Under the pieces are notes generated by a model, which ran no database searches, was not told the DNA's origin, and saw only the letters and a list, made by a program, of their open reading frames with translations. From the NCBI GenBank assembly GCA_016025055.1, contig CP065590.1, positions 4,712,001 to 4,776,000 on the forward strand: DNA of 64,000 bases, read 5' to 3'. Both the position numbers and the translations under genes were made by a program. Of this stretch, positions 9,158-19,776 are shown one piece after another. Numbering within the stretch: the first letter of the stretch is position 1; every line of letters starts with the position of its first letter. The DNA is from Chryseobacterium indologenes (GTDB taxonomy: Bacteria > Bacteroidota > Bacteroidia > Flavobacteriales > Weeksellaceae).

Positions 9158-11484
9158 CTACTTTGTCCAGGTGATTTTGGAGTGTTTAACATCATCAGAA
9201 TTGGTACCGATCATGATATCAAACTCACCTGATTCCCAGTCAAATTTCAAATCTCCATTATAGAATTTTAGGTTTTCAGGCGTAATATCAAAAGTTACTT
9301 TTTTAGATTCTCCCTTCTTTAAAAATATTTTCTGGAATCCTTTTAATTCTTTTACGGGTCTTGTAATCGTTCCTACAAGGTCCCTGATATACAACTGTAC
9401 GACTTCAGCTCCGTCATAGTTCCCGTTATTAGTCAATGTTACCGATGCCTGGATGGTTTGATTTCCTTTTGGATTTGTATTCGAAACCGTCATGTCCGAA
9501 TAATTGAATTTGGTATAACTCAGTCCATACCCGAATGGATACAACGGTGTATTACACTCATCCATATAATTGGAACGGAATCTCTGATATTCGCACTTAT
9601 CTACCAGTTTCTGATCCAGCGGACGGCCTGTATTTTTTGCATTATAATAAATAGGAACCTGTCCAAGGCTTCTTGGGAAAGTCATCGGAAGCTTTCCTGA
9701 TGGGTTTACTTTTCCAAAGAGAACGTCTGAGATTGCATTTCCGGCTTCAGAACCCGGGAACCAGGCATTTACAATCGCGTCAGGTGTATCTTTCACATTT
9801 GTTAATGCTAGCGGACGGCCTGTGAAAAGTACCATAGCTATTGGTTTTCCTGTTTTCTTCAGTTCATTCAGCAAATCAACCTGGGATTGCGGAATGGTAA
9901 TTTCACTTCTTGAAGAGGATTCTCCGCTCATCTCTGCAGATTCTCCGATTGCCAGAACAATAACGTCAGCTTTATTGGCTACCTCAACGGCTTCTTTTAA
10001 TAATTCTTCTTTTGAGCGGTTATCTCTATCTGTTTTTTTACCATGGGCAGCGTAGATTTCTTCTAATTTTGCATCATAGTCGATATTGGCTCCTTTTGCA
10101 GAGATGAATTTAACTTCTTTGCCATAATTAGCCTGTAGTCCTTGCATTAAATTCACAGAAACCGCGTGCTTGGTAGCAACACTCCAGGTTCCGCCCATAT
10201 TCATTGAATTGTTTACCAAGGGGCCGATTACAGCAACTGTTCCGGATTTTTTTAATGGTAGCACCTGGTTTTCATTTTTCATCAAGACCATAGATTGCGC
10301 TGCCACATTTCTGGCTATATTGCGGTTTTCCATATTATAAACCTCTTTGGCAGCCAGCTTTGCATCTCCATGTTTATATGGATTATCAAATAAACCTAAA
10401 TCATATTTTGCCTCAAGAATTCTTCTTGTCGCCATATCGATTTCAGCTTGCGTAACTTTTCCTTCAGATAAAGATTTTTTTAATGTGGTTAAAAAGCCTT
10501 CACCTACCATATCCATATCAATTCCTGCTTTTAAAGCCAATGCAGATACTTGCTGAATATCTCCCATTCCATGGTCAACCATTTCATTGATCCCGGTATA
10601 GTCGGTTACCACAAAGCCTTTAAATTTCCACTGATTTCTCAGTACTTCAGTCTGAAGCCATCTGTTTCCTGTTGCAGGAACACCGTCCACTTCGTTAAAA
10701 GAAGCCATAACGGAAGCTACTCCTGCATCAACTGCAGCTTTATAAGGGGGAAAATACTCGTTGAACATTCTTATATGACTCATGTCCACGGTATTATAAT
10801 CTTTCCCGGATTCCCCGGCACCGTATAAGGCAAAATGCTTTACACAAGCCAGAATATTTGTTCCGTTGGCCAAATCTTTCCCCTGGTATCCATACACCAT
10901 ATTTTTAGCGATCTCGCTCCCCAGATACGGGTCTTCACCTGAACCTTCGGAAACTCTTCCCCATCGTGGTTCACGGGAAATATCAACCATCGGCGAGAAA
11001 GTCCAGTTGATTCCGTCAGATGCCGCTTCTCTCGCTGCTACTTTTGCTGACTGCTGAACCAGATTCATATCCCACGAAGAGGCTAATCCCAAAGGAATCG
11101 GGAAAGTAGTTTCATATCCGTGAATAACATCCATTCCGAAAATCATGGGGATTTTAAGACGGCTTTTTTCAACGGCTACTTTCTGAACGGCTTTGATTTT
11201 GTCTGCTCCTTTAATATTGAACAATCCGCCTACCAATCCTTGCTCTACTTTCTTTCCAATATCTGAGCTTTGGGCCATTCCTGTAGTAAAATCTCCGGAA
11301 GTCGGCAGGTTGAGCTGTCCGATCTTTTCGTCTAGTGTCATTTTAGATAAAAGATTATCTACAAAAGCTTTCTTTTTGCCTGATATTGGGCTGTCTGATA
11401 AGACTGTACGGGTTTATCTACCATTTCCTGAGCGGAAAATACCGGTGACAGGGCTAAGGCAGCGAGTACGATTAGTTTTTTCAT
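9158..11484 (-). CDS. bglX: Beta-glucosidase BglX, GH3 (frameshifted near N-terminus)
   Basis: A signal peptide (MKKLIVLAALALSPVFSAQ) starts at 11484. The frame breaks at the A/T run 11373-11377, and adding one base joins it to the main frame at VDNLLSKMTLDEKIGQL, giving about 775 aa, normal for BglX. Visible GH3 features are the N-terminal barrel with SPMVDISREPRWGR, KHFALYGAGESG and the nucleophile Asp in GFVVTDYTG, then the alpha/beta sandwich with GESAEMSGE, and a C-terminal fibronectin-III-like domain (DGAEVVQLYIRD). It should release glucose from beta-glucooligosaccharides in the periplasm. As the last gene of the SusC/SusD/GH144 cluster it probably acts on products of the endoglucanase. 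Confidence 0.92.
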
Positions 11485-11675
11485 AAATCTAACTTCTTAT
11501 TGTTCTATTTTAATCAACGCCATAGCGTTATTTATTTCTAATGAGTATCTATTTGACTTATTTATTATTGTCTCCAAAAAAGACAATATTCAAAAGTAAG
11601 GAAAATAATTTTTATTCTTCCACAATTCAGGATATTGATTTTCCGGATTGAAGGACCATTAATTTTTCTTAATGA

Positions 11676-12377
11676 CTATTTCTTTTTCGAAAGCATCCAT
11701 TCATAAAGCTTAGGATCTGAATATGCAGAATCCCAGGAATTATGGTTATCATTCGGGAAAATAGTCAATTCTGCATCAGGATTAACAGGATGGAGTTTCT
11801 GATAAAATTTAAAAGCATTTTCCGGTAATACAATATCATCCATCCCTCCATGGTACATTTTAATATTCAAATTTTTATATTGTTGAATATTAGCGGTCAT
11901 CACCTGATCGGTTGGTGCACAAACGGATGCTACGGCAGCAAACATTTCCGGATGTTCCATGGCAAGCTTCAAAGTGCCCCAGCCTCCCATGGATAGGCCT
12001 GTAAGGTATATCCTGGAAGCATCAATTTTATATTTTTTCTGAATTTCTTTAATTAAATTATATACAGTAACCGTATCCCACCAGGTATCTGCAGGGCATT
12101 GCGGAGCAAGTATTGCTACGGGTTCTTTTATCAGGCTTTTATAGGTAAAGGGACTGTGTGCTTTTACCAGATCCAGGTTGTTGCCTCGTTCTCCCGACCC
12201 GTGCAAAAAAACGATCAAAGGAACATTTGTTTTGGTTTTTTGAGGATAATCGAGAATGTAGGACATTTTTTCGGTCCTTTTTATTTCTTTATTGAGCTCA
12301 GCTTTTATTTCCTGTCCATTTAATTGTAATGAAATTGGCAGCAGTAAAAATGAGATATATTTTAATTTAAATTTCAT
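11676..12377 (-). CDS. Secreted alpha/beta hydrolase, esterase/peptidase-like
   Basis: 233 aa with signal peptide MKFKLKYISFLLLPISLQLNGQ. The oxyanion region is PLIVFLHGSGERGNN, the nucleophile elbow is GLSMGG (Ser), and a late His sits in PNDNHNSWDSAY, which matches the PHB-depolymerase/prolyl-oligopeptidase-like esterases. Its position between the GH144 and GH3 genes suggests it removes an ester or other substituent from the same glycan, but that is inference. It is 108 bases downstream of the GH144 gene in the same orientation, and bglX follows after about 190 bases. Confidence 0.8.
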   Translation of the reverse strand: MKFKLKYISFLLLPISLQLNGQEIKAELNKEIKRTEKMSYILDYPQKTKTNVPLIVFLHGSGERGNNLDLVKAHSPFTYKSLIKEPVAILAPQCPADTWWDTVTVYNLIKEIQKKYKIDASRIYLTGLSMGGWGTLKLAMEHPEMFAAVASVCAPTDQVMTANIQQYKNLNIKMYHGGMDDIVLPENAFKFYQKLHPVNPDAELTIFPNDNHNSWDSAYSDPKLYEWMLSKKK

Positions 12378-12485
12378 ACTGTATTTAGGTTTTGGCTAAA
12401 GCCATTGAATATTTTATAATGTAATTAAACGGGTTAAGCCGGTTTCTATTGAATGTGATCTGTTTTTAAAGACTATCCCGACCTT

Positions 12486-13877
12486 CTATTTGATTCCGTA
12501 TTTAGAGGATTGGAAACTTAATTTTTTCAATCCCTGCTGAATTTCCGGGGCATTCATAAATAGTTTCCAAAGAAATCCTGTTCTGTAATTTTCAATCATC
12601 GGCGCTATGGTTCCCTGATCGATAGCCAGATATCTTGGGGTAAACCAATTGTTGTAATGGATGGAAGTAGCGTCATAAGGTCCCGCAGTGCCTATAAATT
12701 CCGGTTTTTGAGTATAGATAAACCGTAAGAAATCCATAGATTCTTTAGGAGTATAAGGGAAACTGCTTAAGGCGGCAGTAGGTGTTATCACTCCGTTATC
12801 ATTAGCAGGCATGTGAGCTGTATATCCTGTGCTTCCGTCGTTATTTCTGGTATACCCTGCCGTTAATCCCCAGTAATTTTTCCCGTAGCCTTTCCATTGT
12901 TTTGGATTTTCAACACAATATTTATAATCGATAAGGGTTTGATTTTTATTGACATCAAAGTAGTTGTTAACCAATTTATCTGAAAGTCCTGTCGGATCAA
13001 GTCCGATATATGAATATTGAGCCCAGAATAAGGGTCCCCCATATTCTTCGGCATAATTGTGTTTAACGTATAAAGGCAGTCCGTATTTCTTTTTGTCTGT
13101 AAGATAGCTTCCGTTTCTCGTCCATCCTTTATAATAGGTTTCCGCATCGATAGGATATGTTGGTGAGGATGCTGCCATGATATAGGTGATCAAGCATTCG
13201 TTGTAGCCTTCAAGCGGAAAATTCATTTCCCACTGGTATTCAGGCGACCAATGCCAGTACAGTACTTTTTCACCACCTTTGGTGTACCAGTTCCATTGAA
13301 TACCTTTCCATAGCATATCACATTTACTGGCCAATACCTGTTCATCGGGACTTCCATTTTTAAAATATTCACGAACCATGAGAATTCCTGAAGCCAGGAA
13401 TGCTGTTTCCACCAAATCGCCTCCGTTATCCTTTTTACCAAAGGGGACTGTTTTTCCGGTTTCACCGTTAATCCAGTGTGACCAGGCTCCTTTATACCGA
13501 TCTGCCTTTGCCAGAAAACTCATGATGTGGGAAAGTCTCCTTACAGCTTCCTCTCTTGAAATAAATCCCCGGTCTACCCCCACAAGAATTGTTGCCAATC
13601 CAAATCCGGAACCTCCGGTAGTGATCACATGTTTATCATTATCGGGATACACATTATCTTCATGATAACGTTCCCGCCCCATAAAAGAGTTTGGCTCAGC
13701 ATAATCCCAGAAATACTTCAAAGCATCTTTCTGCACTTTGTCCATAAGCTGTTCGTCTGTCATTGAACTTTTAATGGTTGTATTTTGAGCTGTTTCGTGA
13801 TTGGCTAATTGGTTATTTTTACAGGAATAGGTAAAAAATAAAGCTGTTACGGCGATGGAGAAAAGGGTCTTTTTCAT
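12486..13877 (-). CDS. Glucoamylase-family lipoprotein, GH144-like endo-beta-1,2-glucanase
   Basis: 463 aa with a lipoprotein signal ending in a lipobox-like FTYSC, so it is probably membrane anchored, perhaps at the cell surface. The body is an (alpha/alpha)6-type hydrolase with ALKYFWDYAEP, GGSGFGLATILVGVDRG and GYNECLITYIMAASSP, as in Pfam Glycoamylase proteins. The characterised bacterial members of this group in Bacteroidota are GH144 endo-beta-1,2-glucanases. Assignment of the linkage is from family knowledge plus the SusC/SusD and GH3 neighbours; catalytic residues were not aligned. Alternatives are another beta-glucan or an unassigned GH activity. Confidence 0.8.
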   Translation of the reverse strand: MKKTLFSIAVTALFFTYSCKNNQLANHETAQNTTIKSSMTDEQLMDKVQKDALKYFWDYAEPNSFMGRERYHEDNVYPDNDKHVITTGGSGFGLATILVGVDRGFISREEAVRRLSHIMSFLAKADRYKGAWSHWINGETGKTVPFGKKDNGGDLVETAFLASGILMVREYFKNGSPDEQVLASKCDMLWKGIQWNWYTKGGEKVLYWHWSPEYQWEMNFPLEGYNECLITYIMAASSPTYPIDAETYYKGWTRNGSYLTDKKKYGLPLYVKHNYAEEYGGPLFWAQYSYIGLDPTGLSDKLVNNYFDVNKNQTLIDYKYCVENPKQWKGYGKNYWGLTAGYTRNNDGSTGYTAHMPANDNGVITPTAALSSFPYTPKESMDFLRFIYTQKPEFIGTAGPYDATSIHYNNWFTPRYLAIDQGTIAPMIENYRTGFLWKLFMNAPEIQQGLKKLSFQSSKYGIK

Positions 13878-13947
13878 CGGTACAATTGTTTACAGGTTTA
13901 TAAAAGTAGAGGAGAATTTTCACTCTCCTCTAGCTTACGGTTATATG

Positions 13948-15414
13948 TTAATATCCTGGGTTTTGTTGGGATAATCCTCCGGCTTCCATGATGAAGTCCT
14001 GAGGTAACGGGAACAGTTCATGTTTCCCTACTTTGAAGACTTTCCCACCGTCAGCAGCCATAGCTGCTTCTGCCTGTCCTGTTCTTACCAGATCAAACCA
14101 TCTGTCATGTTCGAATGCCAGTTCCAGTCTTCTTTCTTTCCAGATTGCTGTTCTTACATCTGCCTGGCTGGTTGCTGTGGTAGCTGGTACTTTGGCTCTC
14201 TGTCTTACCTGATTCAGGAAAGGAACAGCTGCAGAAGTTTGCCCCAGCTCATTCATCGCTTCGGCTTTGATGAGCAGAATTTCTGCATATCGCAAATAGC
14301 GGATATTTACATCCGTTGAAGCCTGGTCTCTGTAATTAGATGAATAAGCTTTATAGTTGTAAAATTTATTTTCGGTATTAGGGCCGACATAGTATCCGTC
14401 GTATAAGGTCATATCTCGGTGGATAATGGTAGCGTCTCTTCTGGTGTCTGTTGCTGAATAGGCATCATACAGGCTTTGAGTTGGAGTCGCAAAGCCCCAG
14501 CCCCAACCGGTAGTTCCTCTTGCACCTTGTACCTGGCTGTATTGCTGAATTGCTCTTCCCGCAGTTCCTCCGCTACCATTTATTTCGAATATAGATTCTG
14601 CATTATTTTCTCCTGAAACTTTATAAATATCCTGGAAATTTTCTGTCAGGGAATACCCTGTCACCTTATTACATTCATCAATTGCGAGCTGCCATTTCTT
14701 CTGGTAAAGATAGACTTTAGCTAATAAAGCATGAGCTGCTCCTACGGAAGCTCTGCCCACATTATTTCCTGTATATGCTGATTTTTCGGGTAATATTTCG
14801 ATAGCTTCCTTCAGATCTTTTTCAATAAAAGCGTAAATATCTTCTTTTGACCTTCTGGTAAGAGCCATTATTTTATCTGCTTCAACACCTGTTACTGAAA
14901 CATGATCTACTAAAGGAACTCCTCCAAATGATTTCACCAAAGTAAAATACATGAATGCCCTTAGAAATTTAGCTTCACCGGCGAGTCTTGCACGCAATTC
15001 AGGGTTGGCTTTATCCAGCAAGGGAAGATATTTCAATGCCTGATTACATCTGTTGATTCCCTGGTAATTGGAGGCAAATAATTCTTTGAATGAGGGTGTC
15101 GCTGCTGTGAAATTCAGAGCGTCCAGAATATCTTTATCTGATCCGGAATCACTTGAGCTTGATCCTTTGTCGGCGTCATCTGAAACAATGGAGGTCACAC
15201 CAATCCAGGCAAATGTACTCATATTCCAGTCTAAAAACTTAGCATAGATAGCGGTCACTAAACTATTAGCACCCTCATCATTATTATATATTTCACCAAG
15301 TGCGGCTTCCGGGATTGCTTCTGTAGGCGACACATCGATGAAGTCATTACTACAACTCTGGTTTACAGCTCCTAAAATCAGGAATGCAGCTGCTATGATA
15401 TATTTCTTATTCAT
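13948..15414 (-). CDS. susD: SusD/RagB-family outer-membrane lipoprotein
   Basis: 488 aa with lipoprotein signal ending GAVNQSC. TPR-like helices (RCNQALKYLPLLDKANPELR; AEAKFLRAFMYFTLVKSFGGVP) and the C-terminal block RRLELAFEHDRWFDLVRTG followed by FPLPQDFIMEAGGLSQNPGY-like text are standard SusD signatures. It acts as the lid that captures oligosaccharide over the SusC pore. It lies 4 bases after the susC stop, so the two are co-translated. The ligand is inferred from the hydrolases downstream. Confidence 0.95.
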   Translation of the reverse strand: MNKKYIIAAAFLILGAVNQSCSNDFIDVSPTEAIPEAALGEIYNNDEGANSLVTAIYAKFLDWNMSTFAWIGVTSIVSDDADKGSSSSDSGSDKDILDALNFTAATPSFKELFASNYQGINRCNQALKYLPLLDKANPELRARLAGEAKFLRAFMYFTLVKSFGGVPLVDHVSVTGVEADKIMALTRRSKEDIYAFIEKDLKEAIEILPEKSAYTGNNVGRASVGAAHALLAKVYLYQKKWQLAIDECNKVTGYSLTENFQDIYKVSGENNAESIFEINGSGGTAGRAIQQYSQVQGARGTTGWGWGFATPTQSLYDAYSATDTRRDATIIHRDMTLYDGYYVGPNTENKFYNYKAYSSNYRDQASTDVNIRYLRYAEILLIKAEAMNELGQTSAAVPFLNQVRQRAKVPATTATSQADVRTAIWKERRLELAFEHDRWFDLVRTGQAEAAMAADGGKVFKVGKHELFPLPQDFIMEAGGLSQQNPGY

Positions 15415-15418
15415 TTTT

Positions 15419-18259
15419 TTAAAAGTTTAGATTAACACCAAATACAAAAGATCTTAAGGTAGGATAAGCATCAAGTTCGATACCTGCTCTTTTATACGGA
15501 TCTCCTTCTGCGGTAGTATCTGTAGGGTTATATCCTGATAATTCTGATGTGTATCCTGAATATTTCTGGAATACAAAAGGATTAATTGCACTTACATAGA
15601 GTTTAATCGATTTCATGTAATCCGTTACATTTTTAAATGTATATCCTACTGAAATATTATTAATTCTGAAGAAATCTCCGTCTTCAAGATAGAATGTTGA
15701 TGCTACCGGAATACTTGAAGGATTTACAGGATTGGCAGCATTTCTGTTGTTTGGTGTCCAGAAATTATTAGCTACCGAAGCTTCTACATTCTCTCCACCG
15801 TTTCTCTGAGCCTTTTTACCATTGTATACTTTGAAGCCGAAAGCCCCATACCCATTAAGGGCAAAATCCCAGTTTTTGTATGACATTGAAACGTTTACTC
15901 CCAGAGTAGATTTTGGGATATAGGAATCGAAAAAGCGTTTGTCTTTTGCATCTATAGTTCCGTCACCATTTAAATCTTTGAACTTAAGTTCTCCTTTATC
16001 ATTATAACCATCTGCTTCGTATAAATAGAAACTTCCCAAAGCATACCCTACTGCGGAAGGATTGAATAGTTTTGTATCTATTCCGTTGCCCAGGTTTCCT
16101 CCTACTATTTGAGAAACGGGCTTAGAAGTATCCATGCTGGCAAGTTTATTCTTGTTGTATGAATAATTGGCCCCTACGGAATAAGAGAAATCTTCTCCTA
16201 CTTTATCAGCCCAATTTAAGCCAACTTCAAAACCTTTATTCACAACACTTCCCATGTGAGAGTAGTTTAACTCAGAAATACCTGTAGCCATATAGGGTAC
16301 AACACCTAAAATAAGATTTTTTGTCTTTCTGTTATAAATGTCAAAAGTACCCGTTAATCTGTTTTTCAGGACACCAAAATCCAGTCCCAAAGAAGATTCT
16401 TCCGTAACCTCCCAGCCTAAATCCGGATCATAGCCTTTATTTACAGTAACTCCGTTGCTTACAGGAGAGCTTCCAAATCCATAATTATAAGAAGACCCAA
16501 GTGACAATGGTAAATAGTTCAGTGGTACGGTTTGGTTACCAATCTTACCCCATCCTCCTCTAAGCTTCAGCATATCAAAGAATCCGTCCTGCATAAAGCT
16601 CTCCTGAGAGATGATCCATCCTGCACCAAATGATGGAAATGTTCCCCATCTCTGTCCGGCGGCAAATTGTGAAGAACCGTCTCGTCTGATTGTTGCGCTT
16701 AACAGATAACGGTTCATGAATTTATACTGAAGCCTACCGAAGTAAGAGATCGTAGTATTTCTGTTTCCTTTTATCGATTCAAGGGCCTTTGTATCACCTT
16801 CACTGAATAAGTTTCCGTAGTAATCTACTCCGCTAAGATTCCAGTAATCCTCCGAAACAGGAACGTTTTTTCTATTGATAATGAGTGTTTCCAGGCCACT
16901 TTTTACAGAGGCTTCTGTACCGGCAACCAATTCAATATCATGCTCTCCTACTTTTTTAGTATATGTCAGGTAGTTATTAAGTAACCAGTTTGAATAATTT
17001 TGGCTTTTATTTGTCAACCTTGTGAGTGGAGAGGTTGCAGAATACTGACTTTCTGTTCTCATCGGATCACTATCCAGCCAGAATCTTCTTGAATCGACAA
17101 AATTATATGATTTATAATTACCATATTCTCCACTAAACTGGGAGGTAAATTTTAAATCTCTAAAAATATCAATATCTAATTTTAAACCTCCTTGTAATAA
17201 GAAATTTTTTGCTCTCTGATTGTCATGAGCAAGTTTCATTACAGGATTTCCCACATCATTAAACCTTCCTCCCACATAACCGATATCTCCGGTAGATTTA
17301 TCAAAAATTGGCTGACCATATTTTCCATTAGGATAATAAACAGGAACTAATGAAGATTGTTTATAAGCACTTGTAAATGCTCCGAATGATTTAGGAGTTT
17401 CATTTGTAAATGTGGCACTTAAAGTTTGTGCTAATCTTATTCCCTTGGTAATTCTGAACTCGTTATTGGTTCTTATCGTAGTTCTGTTATAGTTTGTTCC
17501 TTTGAGGATCGACTGCTCATCATAATTTCCTAAACTTAAAAAGTATTTTGCTGATTCTGAAGAACCGGAAATGGATAGATTATGTTGGTTATAAATACCT
17601 GTTCTGGTAATTTCTTTAAACCAGTCGGTATTGTATGGCTGATCCGGGTTCAGGTAGTCACTTTTAGCCCCTGCATTATTATAATTGGCAAACTCAGAAC
17701 CACTGGCCATTTTTATCGTTTTCAGAGGATTTCTTATTCCAACCAGACCATCATAGGAAACGCTTAATTTTCCTCTTCCTGATTTAGTCGTAATGATGAT
17801 TACCCCATTGGCAGCTCTGTTACCATAGATCGCCAATGCTGCAGCATCTTTCAGTACATCATAGGTCAGGATATCATTTGAGTTAATATTGTTTATGTTA
17901 TCCGTAAACATTCCGTCAACAACATATAATGGAGTTCTTCCTCCCAATACCGTACCCAGACCTCTGATCATTACTGTAGGGGTAGAACCTGGCGCATCCG
18001 ATGCAATTACCTGCACCCCTGCCGCTTTCCCTTGAATAGCTTGTGAAGCATTTAATACTTTTGTTTTCGTTACTTCTTCTGCGCTGATAGAGCTGATAGA
18101 AGTGGTATTATCTACTTTCTTGCGACTCCCGTATCCGATCATGACCACTTCGTCAATTTTCTGAACTTTAGCTGAGTCTGACGTAACCTGCGCATCCACG
18201 TTCATCCCGAAGTACAATACGGCGATGAGACAAGAATACTTTAAATTACTTTGTTTCAT
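15419..18259 (-). CDS. susC: SusC/RagA-family TonB-linked outer-membrane transporter
   Basis: 946 aa. After a signal peptide (to about residue 23) the protein goes straight into the plug signature IDEVVMIGYGSRKK and IQGKAAGVQVI / TPLYVVDGM, without the usual N-terminal carboxypeptidase-regulatory-like domain, so it is on the short side for SusC. The barrel follows and ends with an aromatic final strand (SFVFGVNLNF), as expected for BAM insertion. It imports oligosaccharides with the SusD partner, powered by TonB. First gene of the glycan locus. Confidence 0.95.
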   Translation of the reverse strand: MKQSNLKYSCLIAVLYFGMNVDAQVTSDSAKVQKIDEVVMIGYGSRKKVDNTTSISSISAEEVTKTKVLNASQAIQGKAAGVQVIASDAPGSTPTVMIRGLGTVLGGRTPLYVVDGMFTDNINNINSNDILTYDVLKDAAALAIYGNRAANGVIIITTKSGRGKLSVSYDGLVGIRNPLKTIKMASGSEFANYNNAGAKSDYLNPDQPYNTDWFKEITRTGIYNQHNLSISGSSESAKYFLSLGNYDEQSILKGTNYNRTTIRTNNEFRITKGIRLAQTLSATFTNETPKSFGAFTSAYKQSSLVPVYYPNGKYGQPIFDKSTGDIGYVGGRFNDVGNPVMKLAHDNQRAKNFLLQGGLKLDIDIFRDLKFTSQFSGEYGNYKSYNFVDSRRFWLDSDPMRTESQYSATSPLTRLTNKSQNYSNWLLNNYLTYTKKVGEHDIELVAGTEASVKSGLETLIINRKNVPVSEDYWNLSGVDYYGNLFSEGDTKALESIKGNRNTTISYFGRLQYKFMNRYLLSATIRRDGSSQFAAGQRWGTFPSFGAGWIISQESFMQDGFFDMLKLRGGWGKIGNQTVPLNYLPLSLGSSYNYGFGSSPVSNGVTVNKGYDPDLGWEVTEESSLGLDFGVLKNRLTGTFDIYNRKTKNLILGVVPYMATGISELNYSHMGSVVNKGFEVGLNWADKVGEDFSYSVGANYSYNKNKLASMDTSKPVSQIVGGNLGNGIDTKLFNPSAVGYALGSFYLYEADGYNDKGELKFKDLNGDGTIDAKDKRFFDSYIPKSTLGVNVSMSYKNWDFALNGYGAFGFKVYNGKKAQRNGGENVEASVANNFWTPNNRNAANPVNPSSIPVASTFYLEDGDFFRINNISVGYTFKNVTDYMKSIKLYVSAINPFVFQKYSGYTSELSGYNPTDTTAEGDPYKRAGIELDAYPTLRSFVFGVNLNF

Positions 18260-18605
18260 ATAGTTTCAATTTTATTCGTACAATCAAATTCGGTCAATGC
18301 CCTGTTTAAGACAAAATCAATTTCTCAAAAAAAGACATTAGCCAAAAATATAAAAAATATTGAACCATGTTAAAACATCATAAAAATTTAAAAAAATTCA
18401 CATTTAAACATACAAAACATGAAAACAAACTAAATTTTATGATTTTATATTAAAAATTATCATCAATTTACCATCATATCAGTAACGTTAAAATAGCGTT
18501 TTATTAAAAAAAAATCACCAAATACAGCCTTGAATTAATATTTTGTTAAATAAAGAATAGTATTTACCTTTGGTGCAGTTTTTGAAAAAAGCAATTAAAA
18601 GATCA
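18260..18605. other. Intergenic region between divergent susC and DUF4197 genes
   Basis: Very AT-rich, non-coding. It holds a good promoter for the plus-strand gene at 18543-18572 and a possible minus-strand -7 element TATTTTTG at 18350-18343 for susC, without a clear -33 box. No regulator gene (SusR, hybrid sensor or ECF sigma) lies here. Confidence 0.5.
18543..18572 (+). promoter_or_regulatory. Predicted promoter of the DUF4197 gene
   Basis: TTG (18543-18545), 19 bases, then TACCTTTG (18565-18572): an exact fit to the flavobacterial -33/-7 consensus, 34 bases before the start codon at 18606. Confidence 0.6.
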
Positions 18606-19278
18606 ATGAAAAAAATATATCGTTGCAGCCGCTCTTATTATCGGAACCGGTGCATTAATCACCACCACCGTACAGTCATGTACTACTATTGCCACTTCGG
18701 ACATGGGGCTATCTATCATCAAGAGAATGCTGCTCAACGGTATTGATAAAGGCGTAGGCGTCTACACCAATAAAGAGGCTTTTCTTCAAAATAATATGGT
18801 AGACAGGGCACTTCCTAAGCAATTGAGAGAAATCAATTCTATGCTGGAAAAGGTCGCACCATCGATTGTTGCCAAAGAAAGAGATTATATTGCTCAGGCA
18901 GCAGCGTATACTGTCAATACGTCAAAACCAATCCTGCAGGGCGCTGTGAACAGTTTAAATGCACAGGATGTTACAAGGATCATCCAGGGAACCACTGCCA
19001 CACAGATTTTAAAAGAAAAAACATCCGGGCAACTGATCGCAGCTATTGCGCCAAAGGTAGATGAGAAACTGAATGAATTTGGAATCGTCAAGACGATCAA
19101 TACGGCTTTATCCGGAAGTAATTTTCTGGGGAATCTTCTGGGTGGGAATACCAACACGGTCAACGCAGGCGGACTGAGCCAATTGGCTTCTGAACAGCTT
19201 GTTGCCGGCCTTTTCAATATTATCGAAGATTATGAACAGCAGAACTCCAAAGCACTGCTTGGCCCATTTGGAAAATAG
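18606..19278 (+). CDS. DUF4197 lipoprotein (frameshifted at start)
   Basis: The only upstream ATG, at 18606, is followed by a seven-A run (18609-18615). Removing one A joins it to the downstream frame as MKKYIVAAALIIGTGALITT followed by TVQSC, a lipoprotein signal, and gives about 223 aa. The main part (LSIIKRMLLNGIDKGVGVYT, then VDRALPKQLREINSMLEKV) is typical DUF4197 and mostly helical. The in-frame ATG at 18703 would lack the export signal, so it is not the true start. Function of DUF4197 is unknown; a DUF493 gene follows after 34 bases and may be co-transcribed. Confidence 0.8.
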
Positions 19279-19312
19279 GAAAATTTTCGTTATATTTATA
19301 TTATATTAATAA

Positions 19313-19624
19313 TTGCAGATGGATATATTACAAGGAAATCAACACGCAAATCCAGAAGATTTTTATAAGTCTTTGAGCGAGAAACTGGAAGATCATCATG
19401 ATTTTCCTGAGGATTATTTATTCAAGTTTATCATTCCTACCGACGAGACAAAACTTACTGAAATTTACAAAGTTTTTGATGGTGTCAAATTTACATTAGG
19501 AAACCGCGAAAGCAAAAATGGAAAATACACAGCCTGCAATATCAGTGCATTCGTTTTAGATGCCAATCAGGTGGTGAATATTTATAAAGAAGTAGCAAAA
19601 ATAGAAGGCGTTATTCTATTGTAA
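19313..19624 (+). CDS. DUF493 family protein
   Basis: 103 aa, or 101 from the second Met at 19319. It contains the DUF493 core FPEDYLFKFIIPTDETKLTE, then SKNGKYTACNISAFVLDANQ, a small ferredoxin-like ACT-type fold. Such proteins are soluble and without known activity in most bacteria (E. coli YbeD type). It sits just after the DUF4197 gene and ends at a rho-independent terminator. Confidence 0.85.
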   Translation: MQMDILQGNQHANPEDFYKSLSEKLEDHHDFPEDYLFKFIIPTDETKLTEIYKVFDGVKFTLGNRESKNGKYTACNISAFVLDANQVVNIYKEVAKIEGVILL

Positions 19625-19630
19625 AAAACT

Positions 19631-19660
19631 AAAGGCTGTCAGCAATGGCAGTCTTTTATT
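19631..19660 (+). terminator. Terminator after DUF493 gene
   Basis: A 9-bp stem (19633-19641 / 19646-19654) with two G-U pairs and a GCAA loop is followed by a T-rich tail. Confidence 0.65.
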
Positions 19661-19729
19661 TTGCGCTGTACTTGTTGAAACTGACAGACTAAAATTCATA
19701 CCTTTTGTCATCGAACAAGTTTCAGATAA

Positions 19730-19770
19730 AATCAATCGACCGGTTCAGTTCCTGAACCGGTCGATTGATT
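19730..19770 (-). terminator. Terminator after the ArsC-like gene
   Basis: A perfect 19-bp inverted repeat with a 3-base loop (19730-19748 / 19752-19770) lies just past the minus-strand stop at 19777. It is unusually long and GC-rich in the centre, but nothing else suggests an operator. Confidence 0.65.
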
Positions 19771-19776
19771 TGTATA

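Noticed and set aside
19730..19770. Operator or attachment site from the perfect 19-bp palindrome
   Set aside because: Position directly after a stop codon and the 3-base loop fit a terminator; no repeat copy elsewhere in the window.
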